NCBI GenBank assembly: GCA_017453465.1
Contig: JAFTEV010000020.1
Location: forward strand, 1 to 55,148
DNA from: Bacteroidaceae bacterium
GTDB taxonomy: Bacteria > Bacteroidota > Bacteroidia > Bacteroidales > Bacteroidaceae
Length of the DNA: 55,148 bases
Direction: 5' to 3'
A model generated the notes under the pieces. The model worked only from the letters and a program-made list of their open reading frames with translations, was not told where the DNA came from and searched no databases. Each line of letters opens with the position of its first letter. Positions within the stretch are counted from its first letter, which is position 1. The position numbers and the translations under genes are program-made. Positions 7,637 to 16,841 of this stretch are shown piece after piece.

Positions 7637-9001
7637 TTATTTATCTTTTGTCTCATCTGAAACATCAAAGCCCTTAAACATTGTGGCAAATTGCTCTGCT
7701 ATCATTTGTGCATTTTCTTCTTTTGTCACTTTAATATATTTCAAAAAATTGTGTTCTGTTGTATGGCCTGTAAGTTGCATAATAGAAACTGTCGGAAGCC
7801 TACGCTTATACATATTCGTTGCAAATGAGCGTCTTGCTGTGTGCATACCTATTAACTGATACTTTGGGTAAATAATTGTCTTTACCTGTCCTGCCCGATT
7901 TTCAATAATTGGTGTCTTTTCATCAACTTTAGCAAGGCGGCCACATTCTTTCAAATGTTGATTAACTTTAGACTTATCGCACAAATGGGGAAATTTCCCT
8001 TGATACTTATTCCACAACTCAATTACAAACGGGTGCATCGGTATAACAACCCTCCGTTTTGTTTTTTCTGCCGTAAGAGTTATCAATTTCTTATCAATGT
8101 CAAAAAGAGCCTCATTAAGTTTGTTAAGGTCGGAACGCCTTAATCCCGTCCAACAACCAATAATAAACAAATCCCTTGAACTTTCCATTTCGGACTTCAT
8201 ATCAATATCTCCTGAAGCCTTCAATGCTGCAATATCTAAATGATATATCCTCTCTATTTCATCTTCTGTTAAATAGATATTATCTACATCTTCACCTTTA
8301 CCTCGTAATTCCTTGTATCGTTCACCAACATTGTAACCTTCTTTCTTTGCGGCATTAAGCCAAGGCTTTAGAACTCCATAGGTTGCCCTTATAGTATTAA
8401 GTTTGTATTTCTTCACCTTATAACACCAATCAGAAAAAAGAGCATCAAAACGGGAATCGTCAAAGGTATTAAAATCGTCTGCAAGATGTGAGTATTGGAA
8501 GAACTCTTGAAGCCTATGTAGTACTGTTTTATGATGTACCTTTGTTTTTTCTGATACATAGCTCCCCGTATGGGGGTCTATCCTGTCTCTCTTTACATAT
8601 TCTTCAAAAAATTGTAAGGGAGTAACTTTACTCTTTTTCTCTGCCAATTCTTCTCCCGTTATTATTCTTTCTATTGATAGTTGTATCTGATGTTTTACTA
8701 TTTGCTTTGCAGTCATGCCACCATAGGATTTATTAGGGTCGTTAAGACGGAAATAATCTTCTAATGATTTTATGAGTTTATCTAAGACTTTGTTCACTTT
8801 CCTACTTTGACGGTTTGACTTATCTGAAAATTTTTCTTCACTTGTAATACAACGCTGAATGGTACTATCCCAAGTCGCAACTTCAACATTTTGCTGTGTA
8901 CTAACTTTTACCATATTACCATCCCATCGGCAAACAAGAATTAATAACGTTTGCTTCTTTGATAAATCTTTCAAGTTGAAATTAATCCGTATTGTTCCCA
9001 T
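7637..9001 (-). CDS. Tyrosine site-specific integrase
   Basis: A 454-residue tyrosine recombinase of the type used by Bacteroidales conjugative transposons and islands. It has an N-terminal arm-binding region (MGTIRINFNLKD), a SAM-like core-binding domain (about 120-230) and a catalytic domain with all key residues visible: Arg288 (GLRRSDL), Lys313 (TAEKTKRR), His387 and Arg390 (GMHTARRSF), His413 (LTGHTTE) and the nucleophile Tyr422 (LKYIKVT). It should excise and integrate the element in which it lies. The gene is at the element's edge with its promoter side facing the guaA 3' end, the normal position beside an attachment site. Confidence 0.93.
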   Translation of the reverse strand: MGTIRINFNLKDLSKKQTLLILVCRWDGNMVKVSTQQNVEVATWDSTIQRCITSEEKFSDKSNRQSRKVNKVLDKLIKSLEDYFRLNDPNKSYGGMTAKQIVKHQIQLSIERIITGEELAEKKSKVTPLQFFEEYVKRDRIDPHTGSYVSEKTKVHHKTVLHRLQEFFQYSHLADDFNTFDDSRFDALFSDWCYKVKKYKLNTIRATYGVLKPWLNAAKKEGYNVGERYKELRGKGEDVDNIYLTEDEIERIYHLDIAALKASGDIDMKSEMESSRDLFIIGCWTGLRRSDLNKLNEALFDIDKKLITLTAEKTKRRVVIPMHPFVIELWNKYQGKFPHLCDKSKVNQHLKECGRLAKVDEKTPIIENRAGQVKTIIYPKYQLIGMHTARRSFATNMYKRRLPTVSIMQLTGHTTEHNFLKYIKVTKEENAQMIAEQFATMFKGFDVSDETKDK

Positions 9002-9026
9002 TTCTCTTTTTCATTTAATTTTGGGG

Positions 9027-9057
9027 CAAAGGTATATACTTTTTTTTAATTGGCCAA
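9027..9057 (-). promoter_or_regulatory. Integrase promoter with TTGGCCAA over -33
   Basis: Minus strand: TTG (9057-9055), exactly 20 nt, TACCTTTG (9034-9027). The -33 TTG is inside the palindrome TTGGCCAA (9050-9057), then an A-run, as in the serine recombinase promoter. The leader to ATG 9001 is about 20 nt. Confidence 0.75.
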
Positions 9058-9114
9058 AATAAACACAGAAATAGTGGTCGGTGGTGGTCGATTTTGGTGG
9101 TCACTTTTTAAAAA

Positions 9115-9170
9115 ATGTACAAAAAGAGACCGCTACTTGACTTACAACAACTTACATCAAATAGCGGTCT
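9115..9170 (-). terminator. Hairpin between guaA and the integrase, probable guaA terminator
   Basis: Arms AGACCGCTACTTGA (9127-9140) and TCAAATAGCGGTCT (9157-9170) pair at 13 of 14 positions. On the minus strand the stem is followed by CTTTTTGTACATTTTTT, so it can end guaA transcription before the integrase promoter. Because it lies in the presumed element junction (9058-9230), it might instead be part of the attachment region. Three GGTGGTC copies lie next to it at about 9073-9107. Confidence 0.6.
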
Positions 9171-9230
9171 AAGTAACTGATTATATTTCAGATAAGATTA
9201 AGTCTTATTTGATACTTTCAGGGATGGCAA

Positions 9231-10841
9231 CTATTCCCACTCTATCGTTGCTGGTGGCTTTGAGGAGACATCGTAGCAGACGCGGTTGACACCACGTACA
9301 CCCCGGATGATGCTGTTGGAGACTTCGGCCAGGAAGTCGTAGGGGAGTTTGGCCCAGTCTGCTGTCATGGCATCGGCACTGGTGACGGCACGCAGGGCTA
9401 CGGGGTTTTCGTAGGTGCGCTCGTCGCCCATCACGCCGACGGACTTTACGTCGGAGAGGAGGATGGCTCCTGCTTGCCAAATCTGGTCGTAGAGCGAGAC
9501 TTCGATTTCACCGTCTTTCATGTTGGCTGGTACGCCTGCTGCCAGGACGCGGCGGGCTTCTTCGCCTGAGAGCTTTACCTTCCAGTTGCGCAGACCTCGG
9601 ATGAAAATGTCGTCGGCTTCCTGCAAGATGCGCACTTTTTCGGGTGTGATGTCGCCCAGAATGCGCACGGCCAGACCTGGGCCTGGGAAGGGATGGCGTG
9701 TGATAAGGTGTTCGGGCATCTGCAACTGGCGACCTACGCGGCGTACTTCGTCCTTGAAGAGCCACTTGAGGGGTTCGCAGAGCTTGAGGCCCATCTTTTC
9801 GGGCAGTCCACCTACGTTGTGGTGACTCTTGATGACTTTGCCCGTGATGTTGAGCGACTCGATGCGGTCGGGATAAATGGTGCCCTGTGCCAGCCAGCGT
9901 GCACCGTCAATCTTCTTGGCCTCGGCTTCAAACACATCGATGAAGCCTGCGCCGATAATCTTGCGCTTGCGTTCCGGCTCGCAGACACCAGCCAGCGCGG
10001 AGTAGAACTTCTGCGAGGCATCTACGCCATGTACATTCAGACCGAGGCATTCGTAGTCGCGCAACACGTCGGTAAATTCGTTCTTGCGCAGGAGTCCATT
10101 GTTCACGAAGATGCACGTGAGGTTCTGACCGATGGCACGGTTGAGCAGGACGGCTGCCACGGAGGAATCGACACCGCCAGAGAGTCCGAGGATGACCTTG
10201 TCATCACCCAGCTGCTGACGCAGTTCGGCTACCGTCTGGTCCACAAACGATGCGGGGCTCCAGTCTTGCCGTCCGCCGCAAATATCTACCACGAAATTCT
10301 TCAGCAGCAATGTACCCTGAACGGAGTGGAACACCTCTGGGTGGAACTGTACACCCCAGAGCTGCTGGTCGCCCGCCTGGAATGCGGCATTGACCACACT
10401 GTCGGTGGAGGCTATCACACGGAATCCCTGCGGCAAGCGTGTGATGGTGTCGCCGTGCGACATCCACACCTGACTGCCTTCGTCGAATCCACGGAAGAGC
10501 GGGTTTTCCTTCTCGAAGGACTGTAGGTTGGCTCGTCCATATTCGCGAGTACCTGCTGGCTCCACCTTGCCCCCAAAGGTTTCGGCTGTCAGCTGGGCTC
10601 CGTAGCAGATGCCAAGGACGGGCAATTTGCCGAGGAACTGGCTGAAGTCCACCTTGAAAGCCTCTTTGTCATAGACGCTGTAGGGCGAACCCGACAAAAT
10701 CACTCCAATGACATCGGGGTCTTCCTTTGGAAATTTGTTGTAAGGCACAATTTCGCAGAACATATTCAGTTCTCTGACGCGGCGGCCAATGAGCTGTGTG
10801 GTTTGCGACCCAAAGTCTAAGATGATTATCTTTTGCTGCAT
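9231..10841 (-). CDS. guaA: GMP synthase (glutamine-hydrolysing)
   Basis: Converts XMP to GMP using glutamine and ATP, in the cytosol, as the last step of guanine nucleotide synthesis. The 536 residues are close to the usual length (525 in E. coli). The N-terminal class I amidotransferase has Cys79 (GICYGAQ) and His167/Glu169 (FHPEVF). The ATP pyrophosphatase domain has the P-loop LSGGVDSS (about 220-227), and the C-terminal dimerisation domain ends in the conserved PPATIEWE. The gene is complete although a mobile element integrase lies 230 bp past its stop; insertion at a guaA 3' end that restores the gene is known in other phyla. It lies downstream of the pheT-yebC group. Confidence 0.97.
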   Translation of the reverse strand: MQQKIIILDFGSQTTQLIGRRVRELNMFCEIVPYNKFPKEDPDVIGVILSGSPYSVYDKEAFKVDFSQFLGKLPVLGICYGAQLTAETFGGKVEPAGTREYGRANLQSFEKENPLFRGFDEGSQVWMSHGDTITRLPQGFRVIASTDSVVNAAFQAGDQQLWGVQFHPEVFHSVQGTLLLKNFVVDICGGRQDWSPASFVDQTVAELRQQLGDDKVILGLSGGVDSSVAAVLLNRAIGQNLTCIFVNNGLLRKNEFTDVLRDYECLGLNVHGVDASQKFYSALAGVCEPERKRKIIGAGFIDVFEAEAKKIDGARWLAQGTIYPDRIESLNITGKVIKSHHNVGGLPEKMGLKLCEPLKWLFKDEVRRVGRQLQMPEHLITRHPFPGPGLAVRILGDITPEKVRILQEADDIFIRGLRNWKVKLSGEEARRVLAAGVPANMKDGEIEVSLYDQIWQAGAILLSDVKSVGVMGDERTYENPVALRAVTSADAMTADWAKLPYDFLAEVSNSIIRGVRGVNRVCYDVSSKPPATIEWE

Positions 10842-10864
10842 ATTTTTGTGGTTTGGTGGTTTTT

Positions 10865-10951
10865 AGGAATGAGGAATTAGGAATGAGGAATTAGGAATTG
10901 ATACTCAAATTGTGAATTGATTAATTGTGAATTGTCAATTGTCAATTGTCA
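10865..10951. repeat. Short tandem repeats upstream of guaA
   Basis: Two simple arrays: AGGAATGAGGAATT-type units (10865-10899) and AATTGTCAATTGTCAATTG-type units (10908-10951). The second array runs into the 3' end of the nucleotidyltransferase gene, where its last residues (LTIDN) and the stop are encoded by the repeat itself. Confidence 0.7.
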
Positions 10952-11681
10952 AATCTATAAACGCTTCTGCCTTCTCGATGGAATCCAGTTTTCCCACATC
11001 GAGCAGATGCAGGTCGGGCTGCTGTTGCAGACGGATGTCCACCTTGTCGCAGACGCTTAAGTAGAAGTCGATGATGGAGAATTTGCCTTCCCACGCATCC
11101 ATCAGGGGAAGCAGTTGCTGATTGAATACCTGAATGCCAGAGAATGCCACTTTCTGACAGACTGAGACATCGAGGTCGGGATAAGGGCTTTTCACTTGTC
11201 CCGTAGCAATGTTGGTCCAGCCCACAAGCCTCCCCTGCCCGTCTGCCAGCAGATAACGCTGGGTCTGACGCTGCGACACCAGCAGTGTGGTGGGCTGGCC
11301 TTCGGTCTGGAGCACAGAACGATAAAACGCACCCAAGTCCATATCGGACAGGATGTCAACGTTGTGTACCAAGATGGGTTGTTCGTTGGGAAAAAGTTTG
11401 GCAGCCTTCTTCAGTCCCCCACCCGTCTCAAGCAACAGGTCTGTCTCGTCAGAGAAACGGATGTCGAGACCAAATGCCTGGTTCTCGGCAATGAAGTCCA
11501 CGATTTGCTGTGCAAAGTGGTGCACATTGATGACCACACTGGTCACTCCGCTGCACTTCAGTTTCTCGATGAGCCACTGCACAAGGGGCTTTCCCCCGAT
11601 GGGCACCATCGCCTTGGGCATGGTGTCGGTCAGCGGGCGAAGCCTTGTGCCCAGTCCGGCAGCAAATATCAGTGCGTTCAT
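10935..11681 (-). CDS. Sugar-phosphate nucleotidyltransferase (MurU/HddC-like)
   Basis: A 248-residue nucleotidyltransferase of the GT-A fold. The N-terminus IFAAGLGTRLRPLTDTMPKA is the nucleotide-binding signature (GxGTRLxPLT, PK), NVDILSDMD is the metal-binding Asp region, and LLETGGGLKKA is typical of this subfamily. The closest families are the MurNAc-1-phosphate uridylyltransferase MurU (cell-wall recycling) and heptose-1-phosphate guanylyltransferase HddC; the sequence alone does not separate them. The expected partner kinase (AmgK-like) is not next to it. The start overlaps the stop of the upstream lipoprotein gene by 4 nt, so the two are translated together. Confidence 0.8.
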   Translation of the reverse strand: MNALIFAAGLGTRLRPLTDTMPKAMVPIGGKPLVQWLIEKLKCSGVTSVVINVHHFAQQIVDFIAENQAFGLDIRFSDETDLLLETGGGLKKAAKLFPNEQPILVHNVDILSDMDLGAFYRSVLQTEGQPTTLLVSQRQTQRYLLADGQGRLVGWTNIATGQVKSPYPDLDVSVCQKVAFSGIQVFNQQLLPLMDAWEGKFSIIDFYLSVCDKVDIRLQQQPDLHLLDVGKLDSIEKAEAFIDLTIDN

Positions 11682-12070
11682 TCGTATTCTTCCTTGGTAA
11701 TGGTGTACTTGGCTACCTGCTTTCCCGACTGGGCATCGCGGTAGATATAGACGAAGTTCAGCCCGGCCTCCTTCATTGCCTTCAGTTCGATGCTGTTGCG
11801 CACATTCTTCGCGGTACGTTCCTTCAGGTCATCCAGGATGTCCTTGAGAGCCTGGTGCTGGTCTTCGTCCAGCTGCACCGTGTAGTAATACTTGTAGTCG
11901 AGAGAGCCGTCGTTGTGGAACACCATGCTGTCGAGCACCGTAATCTCGTCCATCTGCTTGGGACAATTGCGCACGGTGTATTCGTAGGCTTCACGCTCAA
12001 AACGGTCAAACTTCTTCTCTTGGCACGCGGCCAACAGAAGAAGCATGAGGATAAGAGGTATAAACTTCAT
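11678..12070 (-). CDS. Small lipoprotein
   Basis: A 130-residue lipoprotein. A longer frame exists, but the Met at 12070 gives a proper signal (MKFIPLILMLLLLAAC, Cys16 as the lipidated residue). The mature part is mostly charged helices (EREAYEYTVRN, HQALKDILDDLKERT) with two strand pairs. There is no family I can name. It overlaps the nucleotidyltransferase gene by 4 nt and follows the TSCPD gene at 25 nt, so it belongs to the pheT-guaA run. Confidence 0.75.
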   Translation of the reverse strand: MKFIPLILMLLLLAACQEKKFDRFEREAYEYTVRNCPKQMDEITVLDSMVFHNDGSLDYKYYYTVQLDEDQHQALKDILDDLKERTAKNVRNSIELKAMKEAGLNFVYIYRDAQSGKQVAKYTITKEEYE

Positions 12071-12095
12071 AATCAACAGTGTAAAGATTGCAAGC

Positions 12096-12350
12096 CTATG
12101 CGTTGGCAAATGGCTGCAGAGCCTGTGCCAACTGGTCGGGACAGGAGGTGGGCTTCAAGCCGCAACGGATGCCCTGCAGTTTGCTGATGACATCCTTGAC
12201 CTTCTGCCCCCTGACAAGGGTGGCCACGCCAATGGTGTTGCCGGAACAGCCGCCCACAAAGTGCACGTCGCGGATAGTGCCTGTCTGCTCGTCGATGTCA
12301 AGCTCGATGGCCTTTGAGCAAGTGCCGGTGGTCTCAAATACGGTTTTCAT
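12096..12350 (-). CDS. TSCPD domain protein
   Basis: An 84-residue protein matching the stand-alone TSCPD family, named after the motif present here near the C-terminus (PTSCPDQLAQAL). Conserved Cys are at TGTCSKAI, GGCSGNT and RCGLKPTSCPD. The domain is found at the C-terminus of vitamin-B12-dependent ribonucleotide reductases and as free small proteins that may bind metal or iron-sulfur; the function of the free form is not established. It lies 20 nt downstream of yebC in the same direction. Confidence 0.85.
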   Translation of the reverse strand: MKTVFETTGTCSKAIELDIDEQTGTIRDVHFVGGCSGNTIGVATLVRGQKVKDVISKLQGIRCGLKPTSCPDQLAQALQPFANA

Positions 12351-12370
12351 GCTGGTTCAGCTTCTTTGCG

Positions 12371-13102
12371 TTATTTCATATTAGTATATACGTTCTGCAC
12401 GTCATCAAATTCCTCCAGGCGTTCCACCATCTTGTCGATGGTTTCGCGCTGTTCGTCGGTCACGTCCTTCAGGTCGTTGGGCACGTAGGTGAACTCTGCG
12501 GCAGTGATTTCGTAGTTGTTGTCCTCCAGGAACTTCTGAATCTGGGCAAACTGCTTAGGGTCACCGTAGATGGTGATGGTGGTTTCGTCCTTCTCTTCGT
12601 CATATTCCTCGTCGAACTCATCGTTCACTCCGAACTCGATGGCCTCCAGGATGAACTCGTCCATGTCAAGACCTTCCGGCTTCTTGAATGTGAACATGCT
12701 GTAGTGGTCGAACAGGAAGGAGAGCGAACCTGTGGTTCCCATGTTGCCGCTGAACTTGTTGAAGACCGAGCGGACATCGGCCACCGTGCGGGTTGTATTG
12801 TCTGTCAGCGTATCGACAAACACTGCCACACCGTGAGGACCATATCCCTCGTAGGTGACACTCTTCCATGCCGACTTGTCCTTGCCTATGGCGTTCTTGA
12901 TGGCACGGTCGATGTTGTCCTTCGGCATGTTTTCGTGGCGGCAGGTAGCTATCACTGCACGCAGGTGGGCATTGTTGTCAGGGTCGGGTCCACCTTCTGC
13001 TACGGCGATAGCAAGCTGCTTGCCCAGTCGAGTGAAAGTTTTTGCCATGTTGCCCCAACGCTTCAGTTTGCGGGCTTTTCTAAATTCAAATGCACGTCCC
13101 AT
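12371..13102 (-). CDS. yebC: YebC/PmpR family regulator or translation factor
   Basis: A 243-residue YebC-family protein with the family opening (MGRAFEFRKARK…MAKTFTRLGKQLAIA), the central GYGPHGVAVFVDTLTDN and an acidic C-terminal domain. Members were named as DNA-binding regulators; more recent work on the family links them to relief of ribosome stalling, so either role is possible. It sits 69 nt after pheT and leads into the TSCPD gene. The length is normal. Confidence 0.92.
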   Translation of the reverse strand: MGRAFEFRKARKLKRWGNMAKTFTRLGKQLAIAVAEGGPDPDNNAHLRAVIATCRHENMPKDNIDRAIKNAIGKDKSAWKSVTYEGYGPHGVAVFVDTLTDNTTRTVADVRSVFNKFSGNMGTTGSLSFLFDHYSMFTFKKPEGLDMDEFILEAIEFGVNDEFDEEYDEEKDETTITIYGDPKQFAQIQKFLEDNNYEITAAEFTYVPNDLKDVTDEQRETIDKMVERLEEFDDVQNVYTNMK

Positions 13103-13171
13103 AATTTCTATGTACTTGTTTTTTATGATTATTGTTATTGTTTTCTACTATTATAAGGGGTGGACCAAGGG

Positions 13172-15691
13172 TTATTTGCCACGCACCGTAGCACCCGTAG
13201 CCTTCACGATGGCCTGTTCCAGCTTGTTCATGACGGCTTCGATAGCCTTGTCGTTCAATGTCTTGTCCTCGCTCTGAAGGATGAAGTTGACGGCATAGGA
13301 CTTCTTGCCCGCCGGCAGGTTCTTACCCTCATACACGTCGAAGAGGTTCACCTCCTTCAGCAGCTTGCGTTCCGTCTGGTAGGCCACTTGCTCAATCTGC
13401 GCAAACTCCACATTCGTGTCGAGCAGCAGAGCCAGGTCGCGACTGACGGCAGGGAACTTGGGGATGTCGTAGAAACTTACCGACGACTTCTTGACCAGCT
13501 TCATCAGGTTGGTCCAGTTCAGGTCGGCAAAATACACGGGCGCATCGATGTCGAACTTGCTCGTCTGTTTCTTGCTGACAATGCCAAACACGGCCAGCTG
13601 CTTGCCGCCTCGCTGCGAGATGACAGTGGAGTTGGCCAGGAGGTCGTTCTTCTGCTGCGCAAAGACGAGTGCACCGAAGGGCACACCCAGGCGTTTCAGG
13701 ATGTTCAGCACATGAGCCTTCAGTTCGAAGACACTGCTCTCCTCGTCGCCGTGAATCCAGTTGCCGCGCACGCGCTTTCCTGTCTGGAAGAGGCCCAGAT
13801 GGTAGTCCTCGCAGTAGGCAGCCAGTATCTTCTTCGACGACTCCGCACTGGCCGTGAGCGGCTGTCCAGCCTCGTCCACCTTGGGCTGATTGCGCTCCGG
13901 ACTGAAGTAGTAGCAGTTGCCAAACTCGAAGAACTTCAGGTCGGGCATACGCCTATTGATATTGTGTGACAGACACTCCAGTCCGCCGAAAAGCAAAGTC
14001 TGGCGCAGAACGCCAAGGTCTTGGCTCAGCGGGTTAATGAGGCGCACGAGGTTTTCGTCCTTATACGTCTCAAGACCATCGTAGTATGAAGTTTTGGTCA
14101 AGCTGTTGTTCAGGATTTCGTTGAAGCCTGCGCCGACCAGCTGTTCAGCCACCAGATTCTGCAACTTATTGCTGCGGTCCAGCTCGCCCTTTGTGGTGAG
14201 CGAAGACTTCAGCTGAAGCGGAATCTCCACGTTGTTGTAGCCATAGATGCGGAGCACTTCTTCCACCACGTCGCAGGGCTTCTTCACATCCACGCGGAAG
14301 GCCGGTGCCTCCAGCTTCATCATTGTGTCGTTGGCCTCAAGCACCTTGAATCCCAGGTCGCGCAGGATGCTCTGCTGGGTCTCCACGGGCAGTGCCTTGC
14401 CCACGAGGTCAGCCACATACTGGTAGTCCACATCAATGACAGGATTCTGTGGCAGTGTGTCGTTCTTCACATCCACAATCTCCATGGCAATTTCGCCGCC
14501 CGCCAGTTCCTTGGCCAGGATTGCAGCCATCTTCAGGGCATAAATCTGTCCGTCGGGGTCAATGCCACGCTCAAAGCGGAAGCTGGCATCGGTCTGGAGT
14601 CCGTGGCGACGAGCCGACTTGCGAATCCATGTGGGGTGGAAGTAGGCCGACTCGAAGAGCACGTTGCGTGTGGTCTCATACGTGCCGCTGCCTTTGCCGC
14701 CAAACACGCCGGCAATGCACATTGGCTCCTCGGCGTTACAGATGGCCAGGTCGCGGTCGCTCAGCTTGTGCTCCACGCCGTCCAGTGTGACGAAGGGGGT
14801 GCCTTCGGGCATGGTCTTGACCACCACCTTCTGCCCCTTCACCATGTCTGCATCGAAGCAGTGGAGCGGCTGGCCAAAGGCCATCATAATGTAGTTTGTT
14901 ATATCGACGATATTGTTGATGGGGCGCAGGCCGATGGTGGTCAGCGCGTCCTTCAACCACTTGGGCGATTCTTTCACTTCACAGCCCTTCACGCTGACGG
15001 CACAGTAGCGCGGACAGGCTTCCTGGGCTTCCACCTCGACGGCAAAGGGCAGCGCGTTGCTGTCCACCTTGAAGCCGTCAACCGACGGACGGTGGAGAGC
15101 CGTCTGGTGGCCGTTCTGCCGCAGGTAGGCATAGAAGTCGCGAGCCACGCCCCAGTGTGAGCAAGCATCGGAGTGGTTCGGCGTGATATCTACCTCAATG
15201 ACGTAGTCGCTCTCCACGCCATAATACTGGGCGGCGGGAGTGCCTACCACAGCGTCCTGGGGCAGGACGATGATGCCGTCGTGACTGGTGCCGATGCCGA
15301 TTTCGTCTTCAGCACAAATCATGCCGTTGCTCTCTACGCCACGGAGCTTAGACTTCTTGATGACAAACTCCTTGTCACCGTCGTAGAGCTTGCAGCCCAG
15401 CTGGGCCACAATGACTTTCTGGCCGGCGGCCACGTTGGGTGCACCGCAGACAATCTGCTGCACCAGTCCGCCACCCTCGTCAACGGTGGTCACGTGCATG
15501 TGGTCACTGTCGGGATGGGGCTCGCATGTGAGCACCTGGCCCACTACCAAGCCTTCCAGCCCACCCTTGATGGACTGCACTTCTTCTACTGCTTCTACCT
15601 CAAGGCCGATGCTCGTCAGTGCGGCTGCCACTTCATCGGCAGTCATGTCGAAATCAACGTACTGCTTGAGCCATTTATACGAAATGTTCAT
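13172..15691 (-). CDS. pheT: Phenylalanyl-tRNA synthetase beta subunit
   Basis: Charges tRNA-Phe together with PheS, which is not in the window. The 839 residues carry the expected domains: the N-terminal MNISYKWLKQYVDFD, the EMAP-II-like tRNA-binding OB fold (about 42-155, LVVGQVLTCEPHPDSDHM), B3/B4 editing domain (about 215-390), B5 (about 405-475), the catalytic-like core, and the C-terminal ferredoxin-fold anticodon-binding domain (about 745-838, FPAVSRDLALLLD). Upstream on the minus strand TAACTTTG (15744-15737) supplies a -10-like box about 46 nt before the start, with no good -33. First gene of a run reaching guaA. Confidence 0.97.
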   Translation of the reverse strand: MNISYKWLKQYVDFDMTADEVAAALTSIGLEVEAVEEVQSIKGGLEGLVVGQVLTCEPHPDSDHMHVTTVDEGGGLVQQIVCGAPNVAAGQKVIVAQLGCKLYDGDKEFVIKKSKLRGVESNGMICAEDEIGIGTSHDGIIVLPQDAVVGTPAAQYYGVESDYVIEVDITPNHSDACSHWGVARDFYAYLRQNGHQTALHRPSVDGFKVDSNALPFAVEVEAQEACPRYCAVSVKGCEVKESPKWLKDALTTIGLRPINNIVDITNYIMMAFGQPLHCFDADMVKGQKVVVKTMPEGTPFVTLDGVEHKLSDRDLAICNAEEPMCIAGVFGGKGSGTYETTRNVLFESAYFHPTWIRKSARRHGLQTDASFRFERGIDPDGQIYALKMAAILAKELAGGEIAMEIVDVKNDTLPQNPVIDVDYQYVADLVGKALPVETQQSILRDLGFKVLEANDTMMKLEAPAFRVDVKKPCDVVEEVLRIYGYNNVEIPLQLKSSLTTKGELDRSNKLQNLVAEQLVGAGFNEILNNSLTKTSYYDGLETYKDENLVRLINPLSQDLGVLRQTLLFGGLECLSHNINRRMPDLKFFEFGNCYYFSPERNQPKVDEAGQPLTASAESSKKILAAYCEDYHLGLFQTGKRVRGNWIHGDEESSVFELKAHVLNILKRLGVPFGALVFAQQKNDLLANSTVISQRGGKQLAVFGIVSKKQTSKFDIDAPVYFADLNWTNLMKLVKKSSVSFYDIPKFPAVSRDLALLLDTNVEFAQIEQVAYQTERKLLKEVNLFDVYEGKNLPAGKKSYAVNFILQSEDKTLNDKAIEAVMNKLEQAIVKATGATVRGK

Positions 15692-15785
15692 GTCGTTTTA
15701 TATCTTTAGTTCTGTTTAATGATCACAAAAACGTTGCAAAGTTAGCAATTTTTCGGGGAAAAACTGAAAGCGAACACAGGATATT

Positions 15786-15821
15786 TTACCAATAAAGGGC
15801 TATTTCGCATGGAATAGCCCT
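15786..15821 (-). terminator. Terminator downstream of kdsD
   Basis: Perfect 9-bp arms AGGGCTATT and AATAGCCCT (15796-15804 and 15813-15821) with an 8-nt loop, followed on the minus strand by TTATTGG. It lies about 18 nt past the kdsD stop and before the pheT promoter region. Confidence 0.7.
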
Positions 15822-15838
15822 CAAAACGGAATGGAATC

Positions 15839-16789
15839 TCAGTTCATAATTGCAAAGTAATCGACAATGCCCACCAGTTTCTTGTTGCCATCGACCACCA
15901 GCAGGGAGTGAATCTTGTAGAGGTTGAACATCTCCTGAATCTTGGTCAGCTTGGCCTCTGGATTGATGGTCTTCGGCGTGCGGGTCATGGCTTCCGCCAC
16001 GGTGAGGTTGATGAAGTTGGTCTGAGCCCCCTGCACGGCGCGGCGGATGTCGCCGTCGGTGATGATGCCCACAATGCGGTCGCCCATCATCACCACACCC
16101 AGTCCGAGTTTTCCGCTCGATATGGTCATGATGGCTTCTGAGAGCTTCAGGTCGGGCGCAATGATGGGCAGGTTTTCGGTGTACATCACGTCCTTCACGC
16201 GCACCAGCAATTTGCGGCCCAGTGTGCCTCCGGGGTGGAACATGGCAAAGTCGTTGGCCTTGAAGCGGCGCATCTCCATCAGGGCGATGGCCAGTGCGTC
16301 GCCCATGGCAATGGCTGCCGTCGTGCTGCTGGTGGGCGCCAGGTTGAGCGGACAGGCCTCGCGTTCAACCTTTACACTAATATGATAGTCGGAGTGCTTT
16401 GCAATCAGCGAATTGCAGTCGCCCGTCATGGAGACGATGGGGATGTGGCGTTCCTCCACGGCTGCAATGATGCGCAGCAGTTCGTCGGTGTCGCCAGAGT
16501 TGGAGAGGAACAGCAGGATGTCGTCGGCTGTAATCATGCCGAGGTCTCCGTGGAGTGCGTCGAGCGGATTGATGAAGATGGCCGGCGTGCCAGTGGATGC
16601 CAGCGTGGCCGCCATCTTTGCCCCCACGTGGCCCGACTTACCTACGCCCGTGATGACCACGTGGCCACGGTTCTTGAAAATCAGTTCCACCACCTGGTCG
16701 AAGCTCTCGTCCAGCTGCGGAATCAGTGCGAGCAGCGCGTCCGACTCGTCGCGCAGACATCGCTCAGCATATTCTCTTGGTTTCATCAT
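15839..16789 (-). CDS. kdsD: Arabinose-5-phosphate isomerase
   Basis: Interconverts ribulose-5-phosphate and arabinose-5-phosphate, the first step to Kdo for LPS. A 316-residue KpsF/GutQ-type protein: a SIS domain (about 30-170) with GVGKSGHVGAKMAATL, DALHGDLGMI and SNSGDTDE, then FHPGGTLGR and two CBS domains (about 200-315) that usually sense nucleotides or intermediates. Two Met open the frame (16789 and 16786). It is 52 nt downstream of kdsA in the same direction, so two successive Kdo-pathway enzymes are co-expressed. Confidence 0.92.
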   Translation of the reverse strand: MMKPREYAERCLRDESDALLALIPQLDESFDQVVELIFKNRGHVVITGVGKSGHVGAKMAATLASTGTPAIFINPLDALHGDLGMITADDILLFLSNSGDTDELLRIIAAVEERHIPIVSMTGDCNSLIAKHSDYHISVKVEREACPLNLAPTSSTTAAIAMGDALAIALMEMRRFKANDFAMFHPGGTLGRKLLVRVKDVMYTENLPIIAPDLKLSEAIMTISSGKLGLGVVMMGDRIVGIITDGDIRRAVQGAQTNFINLTVAEAMTRTPKTINPEAKLTKIQEMFNLYKIHSLLVVDGNKKLVGIVDYFAIMN

Positions 16790-16841
16790 TGGGTCATTTT
16801 TTGCTTTTACTTCTTTAACTCCTTAACTACAGAAAGTTGAG

